Source: Bimastos eiseni (Eukaryota > Annelida > Clitellata > Crassiclitellata > Lumbricidae). Taken from it: 64,000 nt of DNA. Shown here in pieces: positions 55,334-64,000 of this stretch (position 1 is its first letter; each line of letters begins with the position of its first letter). The translations under genes were made by a program, and so were the position numbers. The stretch spans positions 6,197,731 through 6,261,730 of the forward strand of contig OY365817.1 in the NCBI GenBank assembly GCA_959347315.1. Direction: 5' to 3'. Below the pieces are notes generated by a model. It saw only the letters and a list, made by a program, of their open reading frames with translations. It had not been told where the DNA came from and did no database searches.

Positions 55334-57612
55334 CAGTGCTCCCTCTAAGCTGTGTGCATGTGCGCGCTCACACCGGTCGTTGAGCCAGCACACACAAGAA
55401 TTCAGTGTGCACACACAAATTTTCCCCTAGAACAACAAATATTAAGGTGAACTTTAAACCATTAGTTAGCCAGACAGAATAAAAAATTTGCAAATAAATT
55501 GAAAGCTAATTACATTGACATACAATTATCTGTTCTAAAATATGTTTTAGCCTACTTGTTAGCGCATATACCTGGTAGCTATTGCCAGGCTTAGGGGGCT
55601 GAGCTCATGTTCTATTTGAAGCTATCACATGGTCAAGACGCCCTTATGTTGCTCAGCTAATGAAGCCATGTGCCATCGATAGACTTTCAGCTAAAAATAA
55701 TGACATCATCCGCTGCTGTGTTAGCTAAAGTCAATTTGCGCACGTTTCTTTTGTAATAATTGAGAACTGTAACATATTTAGCAGTAGTAATAAAAGATTT
55801 TAAATCGACCATCTAAAAATATCTTTGTCTAGACTCTAAATTCGAAATTGCAATTGCAGCTGTAAGAGTGTTAACAGAAAGAAGCTTACAACATGGACAG
55901 GACATATATATATATATATATATGCTTTGTCGACTATGAAAGGGCATTTGATAGGGTAGACTGGAAACGACTAATGAGCGCACTTAGAAGAATGGGAGTG
56001 GATTGGAAGAGTAAAAGTAAGAATAGACAGAGAATACTCTGAACCGGGAAAAATAGGAAGATGGGTGAGGCAAGGATGCCCGCTCTCTCCAATACTATTC
56101 AACATATATATTGAGGAAATTATAAGAGAGGTGGTGGAGGAAGTAAAGGTAGAAGGAAGACTGACAAAGGCAATAAGATTCGCGGATGATCAAGCGATGA
56201 TGGCGACTAGTCAGACTCGACTGTAGAGAATAATGGACCAGTTAAACATGATAGCAACAGAGTATGGAATGAAAATAAATACAAAGAAGACAAAGGTTAT
56301 GAAAATAAGCAAAGCAGAGAAAACAACAGTCAGAATAAGCATAAACAGAGAAGAGATACAGCAGGTAGAGAGATTCTGCTATCTGGGAAGTCTGATCACA
56401 CAAGATGCAAAGTGCCACGTGGAAATAAAGAAGAGAATAACCATAGCCTCTTCCTTTCCTCTTGCATTCTACAAGAGGAAAGAACTATTGAGGGGAAAAC
56501 TAAATAGAAGCCTAAAAAATCGAATGGTTAAAACTCTGGTGTGGAGTATGGTCCTTTACGGGGCGGAAACATGGACAATAAGAAAAGAAGACCAGAAAAG
56601 ATTAGAGACATATCAAATGTGGATATAGCAAAGAATGGAAAGAATCAACTGGACAGAGCACAAGACCAATGAAGAAATATCGAGGAGGGTAAAAGAAAAG
56701 AGATAAATGATAAAGACAATTCGAGAATGACAAGATGGATGGGACACACAATGAGAGGAGATTCACTACTTAAAAACATCATAGAGGGGAGAATGGAAGG
56801 GGAAAAAACAAAAGGAAGACCAAGAACAATGCTGTTAGACTGGATGATGGAGAAAGGTGGATATGGAAAAATGAAAGAAGAGGCTCAACACAGGGAGGGG
56901 TGGCATCATTGGACATATGAACCTGCCTGAAGACAGAGAACGAAAGAAGAAGAGAAGACTCTAAAGTTCTGAAACCGAAAAATGTTCGGCATCATTCACT
57001 GACAAATTGCTTAATATAATAGTAGAAACTGATACACCGAGTGCAAGGAAGAGAGATTACCTGAACATGAAGTTCAAGATCAATCTTATGAAGCTATTGC
57101 ACAATGTAGGCTAGTTTTAATTTTGGTGTTGAACAAATAATTAAGAGTCATTCCTCAAAATACAAGGATAATACAAGGATCTTCTGGGAAACTATGACAT
57201 TTGTGGTATAACTCAACAGTATATACAACGAAGGACTAGGCCTATATGTTTGTTGCACCTAAGAGAATTAAAAGTACAATGATCTCTAATTGTCCAGAAA
57301 TGGTTGCATTTGCACTTCAGAGTGAAGAGTTTCAAGATATTTCAAAGCTGATGGATATTGGAGAAACTTTTTATAGCTTCAAGTGTTGACTAAGAACGCG
57401 GCTTCAGCTCAATGAATAGGCCTAATCTTAAAACCAAACTATGTACCGCTAACCGTTTAGAAGAATTTCATCTAGAAATGCTCATGCGAATTGAAAGTTA
57501 CATTCTAGACGGCAGAGTAGCTGTGCAAAAAAGTGTGAACCATTTATGAAATGTTGCACACACGAAATTTCTTGCACACACGACACGACACGGAAAATTA
57601 GAAGGAACACTG
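55334..57612. mobile_element. hAT-type element carrying an RTE fragment (2279 bp)
   Basis: Ends CAGTGCTCCCTCTAA and, at the right, TTAGAAGGAACACTG. A perfect CTCAAGGA duplication is at 55326-55333 and 57613-57620. Subterminal runs of GCACACAC near both ends (55390-55425 and 57550-57585) are typical of this hAT group. No transposase is recognised; the middle holds an (AT)n tract and an RTE-like copy. Confidence 0.85.
55905..56935 (+). mobile_element. RTE-like retrotransposon fragment, 5'-truncated, inside the hAT element
   Basis: Pieces in order: FVDYERAFDRVDWKRLMSAL, WVRQGCPLSPILFNIYIEEI, IRFADDQAMMA, NTKKTKVMKIS, ERFCYLGSLITQDAKCHVEI, LVWSMVLYGAETWTIRKEDQ, and after a stop [20 protein letters not shown] and [15 protein letters not shown]. 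Motif order QGCPLSP, FADD, YLGS and ETWT is that of RTE-like reverse transcriptases. A few stops and frameshifts; fairly young by eye. Confidence 0.8.
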
Positions 57613-58214
57613 CTCAAGGAACTGAACAGTACACGCAGATACCAGGAGATAATTCAAAAATTTGGGTCCAGCAATGAAAACTATTAAAAACTATTATAAC
57701 TCATAACTTCAGTCAACATTCAAAAATGGTCCTCACATTGTTAAAAATAAATATATCTGCTTTGAATATCGTTATATGACAAAACGATTGGTACACATGG
57801 TTCTGCAGAAGCAACAAATGATAACGGAGAGCGATTGTTTGCATGGACAGGAGCTGGTGGTTTCATTGTAGGAAACACATTTTTTAAACACAAAAGGATA
57901 CACAAAGCTACATGGACATCCCCATAGACTACATGTGCATCGGAGGAAGATGGCACTCTGCCTTGCAGGATGTAAGAACTTACAGAGGAGCAGACGCAGG
58001 TTCAGACTATGTTCTCTTAACACTTTGAGCACGACTGACATAGTAATAAAGCAATCGTTTCACTTCGCATCACGCGACTGACGGTAACTGCCGTCATTCA
58101 GCATGCCCAACTACATTGCTATAAAATTGGCTAATTAGCATCCTGGGAATTTTTTCTACCGCGTCTCAGATACAAATATGACTCCCTGGTGCTTAACAAT
58201 GCATGCTGCTATTG

Positions 58215-58226
58215 TAACCTGAAGCC

Positions 58227-58263
<37 letters not shown>

Positions 58264-58266
58264 CAC
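58215..58266. repeat. (AT)n microsatellite
   Basis: ATATATAT runs of about 45 bp interrupted by a single G. Confidence 0.85.
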
Positions 58267-58659
58267 GCGGTCTCTTGGCAGCCTCTTACGAGGCGGTCGG
58301 AGAAAGTTGTACCAAGGGAACAAATGTATATGTTCAATGTATGTATGGATTGTGTATGTATATAATACTATGTATATGCTCATACGGATAATACGTATAT
58401 GCTATGTATGCACTGTGTATGCGATGTATATGCAAGTATGTACTAACGGAAAGTTCTACACATGGTGCGTATTGCAAACTTTCTAGTTTGCAATACCCAA
58501 TACGTTTTAGCGTGTATTGTGTGGAGGGAATCGTCGCCAGGTCTGGTTTCGTTCTCAAGTCATTCGCAGTCTCATGTCAACCAATCATCGGCCAGCTGAA
58601 GCTTCGGTTGCCCCAAGGGCATTTTTCCACCACAAGTCATCGACTGGCAGGGCAACGAA

Positions 58660-58745
58660 ATTGCTCCCACAGAGGGAGCAAAAATGCTCCCATGGAGCGA
58701 AAATGCTCCCAAAAATCGGAGCAAAATTGCTCCCATAGGGAGCGA
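58660..58745. repeat. GGAGCAAAATGCTCCC palindromic repeats inside the piggyBac frame
   Basis: Five or six copies of GCTCCC alternating with GGGAGC/GGAGC around AAAATG, each pair able to form a short hairpin. They lie within the frame leading to the transposase tail and encode a QKCSHGAKML-like run. Confidence 0.6.
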
Positions 58746-60113
58746 AAATGTTCCATCAACAGAAAAAGGGGAAGTCCAAAAACGCTACTCCTCGGCAGTA
58801 CCGGCGCAAAAACGCCACAATCCTACCGCCCACTGAGCACAAACAGTCACCAAGTCATAGATGTGTTGTGTACTACAAGCGTGGACAGTGCAAAGAGACA
58901 CATTATTTCTGCCGCACATGTTCTTCTAAGCCTGCACTCTGTGTCGTTGCTTGTTATGAAGATTATCATTCAACTGCAGACTTTTAGCCAGGTTACTATA
59001 GAGTAGAGTAGAGTACAAAACAGTACAGTAACCAAGAGGTACTTTCATTTATATTGTTTTGTTTTACATTTTCAAAGTTACTATAAATTACAAATGCTTT
59101 CCAATATCCTTACATTATTGCTTATTGCCGATAGGGCTGCCACGTGCTCTCAATAATTTCCGATAACCGCTAATAAGGCTGCGCGTGCGGACAATAATTG
59201 ATCCCGCGGTCAATGTGTTAATAAGAAAGATCAAAATTAGACTAAAGAAGCAGAGGGTGATGGGCCCAACAAAACCGTTTGCTACAGAATACCTAAAGAA
59301 TGCAGAGACATCAAAAACGTTCTACTTGGAGACTAAGAATAGATTTGAAAAGCTGGAACACACCACAGATTATGACAAACAATGGTAGATGTTCGCACAT
59401 GCCATCAAAGAAAGTGCAGAGGAAATGATTGGGCGAAGGAGAGGTACCTACAAGAAAAGATGGATCAAGAGAGAAACATGGGAACTGATTGATAAAAGAA
59501 GAGAGACCCAGGCCAAAAGAGACTGCTCAAACAACAAACAGCAATGGGCTGAGAGAAAGACTAGGAATAAAGGCATGTCAATCTCATGATTAAACGAAAA
59601 TGCAGAAAATAGAAAAAGAAATAGATAGAAAAAGGAGGAGAGGAGGCACAGTATTATCACTATTATTATTATTATTACAGTAGTTTTATATAGCGCCCCC
59701 TTCAAGGTCTTCTACTCAGAAGCACTCCCAGCCCAACCACGGTCAAACAGAACAGTCTTAAGGCTAGAGTAAAACAGAGCAGACTGGCCTATTGGCGTAA
59801 GACGCAATGCGGCAAACCGAAATGATATCAAAACCCTTTGCAGGATTGTACGTGAACTTACGGGCACGGGGAACAGCACCGACATCCCAGTCAAAAGTAA
59901 AGATGGTCGTATCCTTACAATGGAAAAGGAACAGGAAGAGAGATGGATGGAGCACTTCAGTGAGGTTCTAAACTAACCGACACCAGAAAACACATATAAC
60001 TCGAAGTTGAATTGGGTGCTCCACAATTGGATATTACACTAGAGGAGATTTCTACCCGTGAAGTCGCAGAAGCAATACACGCACTGAAAAATAACAAAGC
60101 TGCGGGTCTGGAT

Positions 60114-60227
60114 GTGTCTTACTACCTCTCCTCCATGCTTGAGCAGCTCTGCACAGTATGCAACAAACCAAAATGATACCAAGACACTGCAGAGCTGCTC
60201 AAGCATGGAGGAAAGGTAGTAAGACAC
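60114..60227. repeat. 40-bp inverted duplication within the RTE copy
   Basis: 60114-60153 and 60188-60227 are reverse complements with one mismatch, separated by 34 bp. The right arm encodes the normal RT sequence AELLKHGGKVVRH, so the left arm is the inserted inverse copy. Confidence 0.9.
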
Positions 60228-60982
60228 AAACTCACACACCTGTTCAACCTTATTTGGAGAGAAGAGAATGTGCCAGGCGAGTGGAGGGACGGAACTATCA
60301 TAAGTTACCAAAAAAGGGGCTTTGAACAACTGTAACAACTAGAGAGGAATAACATTGCTGTCTGTGCCAGGGAAAAACCTTCTGCAACATATTGCTAAAT
60401 CGCTTAAAAAAGAAGTAGATCAAACACTTAGGGAGGAACAAGCTGGTTCCGAAATGCTAGATCGTTCAATGAACAAATCTTCACGCTTCGGAATATCATC
60501 GAACAAAGTCGGGAATGCAACACAAAACTCCTAGTTAATTTCGTCCACTTCAGGAAGGCTTTTGTTAGCATTCACAGCGACCCTCTGGAGGATAGTGAGA
60601 ATTTATGGTGTGCCAGACAAATACATCAACATCTTTAAAGCTCTGTACCTCAACACCAGATGCTATGTAGTACATAAGAGTAAAAAATAGAACACATGTA
60701 TGTTCCACATAACAGGCAACCATACAACAGGTATAACCATATAATATAACAGGCAACCGACAAGCATGTGTCCTGTCTGCCTTCTTGTCTGTCCTCATTA
60801 TGGACTTCATAATGAAAAGAGCAATGGACAACCAAAATTTAGGCAAAAAATGGAAACATATTTCTCATATTTAAGAAGTGGCGGTTCAAACAAAGGGGAT
60901 GCAAAGATAGCTGTAAGAGCAAGAATAGGTAAGGCTGCAGCTGTGTTCCAACGATTGCACAAGGTATACTAAAGACCATTAA

Positions 60983-61527
60983 CCCTTTTAGCGTGGAATT
61001 AAATTTTCTTTAACTCTCACCCAGCGTGGAATTATTTTCTTAAAATTTTTTTTTAGATATTGATAGCCGATTTTTACTGAAATAAATACATGTACATTTT
61101 TCATATTACACCCCCCCCCCCCAATTTTTTTTATCTCACAAAATTTTGGGCAGGTTACATTTTTTTTCATTTTTGCTTGAGCATAAACTTTCTCCACATT
61201 GTCACAAGACAATGATATCTAATATTTATTTTGTAAAAAAATAGACTAAAGTATTCTAGTGGATCTTGCATGTCAGCCACATCTACTTTATGTCCAGGTT
61301 ATCCAGTAAATGATATGCGAAAACAAGGAGAGGAGTCTTCGTCGCACCATGCATATGGCAAACCAGCATTGTAATCAACTGTCTTCTGGCTGCCATCACT
61401 ATCATTATCACTGCTATCATTGCCACTTGAACTGTGAATGTTATTGTCATTAAACTCTGAACTATCACTTTCTTCTAACAAGCGTGCTATTTCCGCTCAA
61501 GATAAGCCACGCTTACGACCCAACATT
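60983..61527 (-). mobile_element. piggyBac-like element end plus transposase N-terminus, minus strand
   Basis: TTAA at 60979-60982 is followed by CCCTTTTAGCGTGGAATTAA, repeated in part at 61010-61030 (CCCAGCGTGGAATT). On the minus strand from 61527 a frame starts MLGRKRGLS, stop, AEIARLLEESDSSEFNDNN then SSGNDSSDNDSDG, the acidic N-terminus of piggyBac transposases. The catalytic region is missing and the right end was not found. Confidence 0.65.
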
Positions 61528-61789
61528 TTTGTCAACAATGTGGCCTTAATTTACACTTGGAAGTTGTAATTAGTAAACACTAATAACAAACAGCATTTGG
61601 GTTTTTAATTATGTCGATTGTTATTTTGTAAATGTTTTTAGTTAGGTCGATCTTCATTTTGTAAATTAATAAATTCGAATTTCATTTTTTTTATATCAGA
61701 AAGATCAATTTTTGTTGTAGTCCAGTTCTGAGTAATGTCGAGTACTACAAAACTCGGGCCGAACCGAGTTTCGGTTCATCCTTATTTTG

Positions 61790-62995
61790 AAGTCTTGATC
61801 TTCTGAAGGGCATGGTCCTTAATCATCCCAATCGACTTCATAACCATACCACTTACTGTTTCTTGTTCTGATGTTCTCTCTCGCCTTACTGCACACTTGG
61901 CCAACCTGTCTATTGCTGAAGGACACTCTGCATCATGTTTCAATCTGATCTAATCAAGCCTAGTTACTTTAAAACCTGACTTACTATACACCAGCAACCA
62001 TTTTAATGTGAGGCTATTCCCAACATCAATAACATTTCCAAGATCATTGAATATCACTTTCCTGAGCACATCAAGAAACCAATTACTTATGCTCCTAGTC
62101 CTAATAAGGACTCACCAAAATCTTTGGTATCTCTGGGACTGCCTTAAACTGGTCACCTTCTTGCCTGGGAGACCATAATCAACCCATTATTATTTAGTTT
62201 TTACTTGACCAATCAGTCCTATAGCTAAGCACTTTGGAATATTATTACAACTGTATACAGATGATACGCAGCTTCATAATGCTTGGTCATACACTGGTCA
62301 ATCAGGTAAACGAAATCTTGAGAATGTATGTATACATGGTTCTGTTTCAATGGTTTAGCTATAAACCCAGTCAAGAGGCAATTTTGCTTGGTTCATGACA
62401 ATGCTTGTGTTCTTCCTTGTGCTTTCTACATCAACCTAAGAGGCACTGCTTTACCAGTTTCAGATACTGTCAAGACTCTTATGCTTAATCTTGGACTGTA
62501 AGCTCATATTTCGTGTTTCAATCACATCAGAGTAATACGTCACATCAGGTCAGCTCTGACTAAGAATATGTTGCAACCATATCACATATCACTTGCCTCC
62601 TCTTACCTTGCCAAATGTTAATTTGCTTTTTGTTGGTCTATAAGAACTTGAACTCGAAATTATCATTTATTGAAATACTTCTGTCAGAGTAATGCAATGC
62701 ATTCAAGGCTCCTTGGCTTGCATGCTCCTCAGTTCTACTCCATCAGCTACATTGGTCTCCTGTTGAATTCAAAATAAAATTTTAACTGTTTGACTCAACT
62801 CTCACCACCATGCACTACTAACTCCTAAGCCACGATTCATTCTGAACAGTTATGAGCTCTCCTGCATTCGATGCCTCTCCTTCCTATGAATGGAATTGAC
62901 TGCTTCTTAGCTCAAATTCACTTCCTTCAAAAACCTACTCAAAACTTTCTCATTGGCTTTCAATGATTTGGAAATAAAAGTGCATCTTTACAAGA
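61790..62995 (+). mobile_element. CR1-like retrotransposon, heavily decayed (family A)
   Basis: Recognisable order: SVLMFSLALLHTWPTCLLLK-type RT palm remnants, the D-D region at about 62250 (TACAGATGATACGCAGCTTC), the HWSPVEFK region at 62740-62770 (AGCTACATTGGTCTCCTGTT) and the tail CAATGATTTGGAAAT. Nucleotide phrases track those at 24500-25180 (CATGGTTCTGTTTCA, GACTGTAAGCTCATATTTCG). All frames are broken. Confidence 0.6.
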
Positions 62996-63224
62996 TGAGG
63001 GAATAACACCTCCGGCATCACAGAACAACACCAGAAAGTCCCATGAAATGCTCATGGTGCTAGATGGAAAATGGCAAGTCCCAAATCCTTCACCCCTGGA
63101 AAGGGAAAGTCAACTAAATGACAATCCTAGGGTCACAGTATGGAGTGAACTTATGATTAACACTCATGTCGTTTGAGAATGGTGATTCTCACTGCTTGTG
63201 CTCACTCTATGCATTGCACGTGCT

Positions 63225-63515
63225 TAATGTTGTCAAAAAATGTTGAAATCACGACCCGGGTACCCATCGAGCCGTGAGGTCTGGTACCCGGCCAAGCGGA
63301 TATTTTGTTCGAAAATGTTGAGAATTGCGCATTTTTACGGAATGTCGTTACCCGAGAACCGATTTCATTGCCCGGACCGTCAGCCAATATGACCAATGGA
63401 ATATTTCAGGCATATGTTCAGGTAAAATTGCGCATATTTACTGAATTTCGGGTACCCGAAAACCGATTTCGTTACCCGGGTAGTCAGCCTCAGGAGGGTA
63501 CCGTTGACAGCCTTA
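63225..63515. mobile_element. hAT-type MITE, copy 3, inverted (291 bp)
   Basis: Reverse orientation relative to the copies at 3336 and 7132. It begins TAATGTTGTCAAAAAATG and ends GTACCGTTGACAGCCTTA. It is flanked by a perfect CACGTGCT duplication (63217-63224 and 63516-63523). Confidence 0.9.
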
Positions 63516-63523
63516 CACGTGCT

Positions 63524-64000
63524 GAGGGCACACCGCCTGCAATGAGATGCAATATACAAAGTCGCCAGACCCACTACCATCAATCGCATCCTGTATGTTG
63601 CAATCGCATGATTGGGGTATACCAGCACACAAGATCAGCACAGGATAGCAGTGTTTCAGAACAAACTGCAAAGCTTGGTTATATAGCCAAAGAGGCTCAT
63701 GACATAACTGCTCAGGTTCCTGAGGCTGAGAGTAAACTTCTACAGGCTGTTAGATGTTAGGCATCACATGCCTTGTTGCTGACGAGGTTGATAGATGTTA
63801 TCACATGCTAGGCATGATTTTAAGCTACCAATAAGAGTAATATAATTCTGAAAATTACCAGAATTATATTTCAATAATCCTAAACTAATAATTACCTAAT
63901 ACGTCTGTCAATCTGTCTGATCTGAAATATAGAATGTCCACAGCACCGCATGCAGTAACCGTTAGCCAGTTTTTCAATAGATCTTCCATAAACCTTACCG
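63524..64000. other. right edge of window, nothing assigned
   Basis: A plus-strand frame runs from the MITE to 63760 with EQTAKLGYIAKEAHDITAQV but begins inside the MITE and has no recognised domain. The last 110 bases could hold host sequence on the minus strand; no exon can be supported. Confidence 0.35.

Larger units (their letters stand above)
58021..59217 (+). mobile_element. piggyBac-like element retaining the transposase C-terminus (1197 bp)
   Basis: Ends CACTTTGAGCACG and CGCGGTCAATGTG with TTAA at 58017-58020 and 59218-59221, inserted in an RTE copy. The transposase tail at 58740-58987 reads HRCVVYYKRGQCKETHYFCR then TCSSKPALCVVACYEDYHST, the C-terminal zinc-binding cysteine pattern CxxC..YxCxxC..LCxxxCxxxYH of piggyBac transposases. 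The DDD core is deleted. Confidence 0.85.
57780..60978 (+). mobile_element. RTE-like retrotransposon copy split by a piggyBac element
   Basis: Left part: endonuclease, TGAGGFIVGNTFFKHKRIHK then ATWTSP, and in another frame RTYRGADAGSDYVL at 57965-58016. Right part from 59218: IRKIKIRLKKQRVMGPTKPF, RRRGTYKKRWIKRETWELID, then REVAEAIHALKNNKAAGLD, ELLKHGGKVVRHKLTHLFNL, QIFTLRNIIEQSRECNTKLL and MDFIMKRAMDNQNLG. Removing 58021-59221 makes SDYVL-LIRKIKIRLKK read through in frame. It ends at the TTAA of another piggyBac end at 60979. Confidence 0.8.

Noticed and set aside
57772..58041. A minus-strand open frame of 89 codons
   Set aside because: Antisense of the RTE endonuclease region read on the plus strand (GNTFFKHKRIHKATW).
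63305..63760. A plus-strand open frame of 151 codons
   Set aside because: Its first 70 codons lie in the hAT MITE and the remainder matches nothing recognised.

Overview
The window is animal genomic DNA, about 62-65% A+T by eye, with GT-AG introns and dense layers of transposable elements. The element mix is CR1/L2-like and RTE-like retrotransposons, hAT and piggyBac elements, tRNA-derived SINEs, DUF7869-type genes and foldback/minisatellite elements. A CR1 copy carrying a 2A-like peptide fits a marine invertebrate, but no species or phylum can be assigned from the sequence alone.

The host gene is one myotubularin-related phosphatase of the MTMR3/MTMR4 (FYVE-DSP) type. It lies on the minus strand and spans most of the window. 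Twelve coding exons between 53669 and 7570 can be joined with matching splice phases into one uninterrupted reading frame of 1028 codons. They give the PH-GRAM domain (exons at 53371 and 45622), the phosphatase domain with the CSDGWDRT active site (19993-20016), a long acidic/serine-rich tail in a single 1182-nt exon, and the coiled coil that precedes the FYVE finger. The start exon (probably only a few codons) lies upstream of 53669. The FYVE exons are not visible and probably lie beyond base 1.

The introns and the 3' side are filled with mobile DNA. Bases 1-7500 hold a CR1-like relic split by a 2.7 kb terminal-inverted-repeat element (itself carrying another CR1 copy and a probable solo LTR), two hAT MITEs, and a minus-strand CR1 copy with a degenerate 2A motif. 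The 12.2-15.0 kb intron holds a foldback element built from minisatellites. The 26-31 kb region holds a multi-exon plus-strand gene of the DUF7869 type with a decayed partial duplicate of its last exon. The 35-36 kb region holds a pseudogene of another recurrent element-associated protein. At 39.3-39.9 kb there is a smaller foldback with a perfect hairpin. The 41.5-44.1 kb region is a CR1 copy hit by two hAT elements. The 48.3-49.2 kb region is an AT-rich microsatellite followed by a SINE. The 49.3-51.7 kb region is a CR1 copy split by a piggyBac element at TTAA. The 53.9-55.1 kb region is a second foldback, 55.3-57.6 kb is a hAT element containing an RTE fragment, and 57.7-61.5 kb is an RTE copy split by piggyBac elements. 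The last 2.5 kb is CR1 relic plus a third hAT MITE copy.

The least explained structures are the three foldback elements. Their arms are minisatellites with the cores ACAAAATGG, GGACATTTCCCC and GGACAATTCGGCG, with a dispersed satellite of about 34 bp inside. Several nested insertions can be read at base level because the target site duplications and interrupted reading frames fit together.
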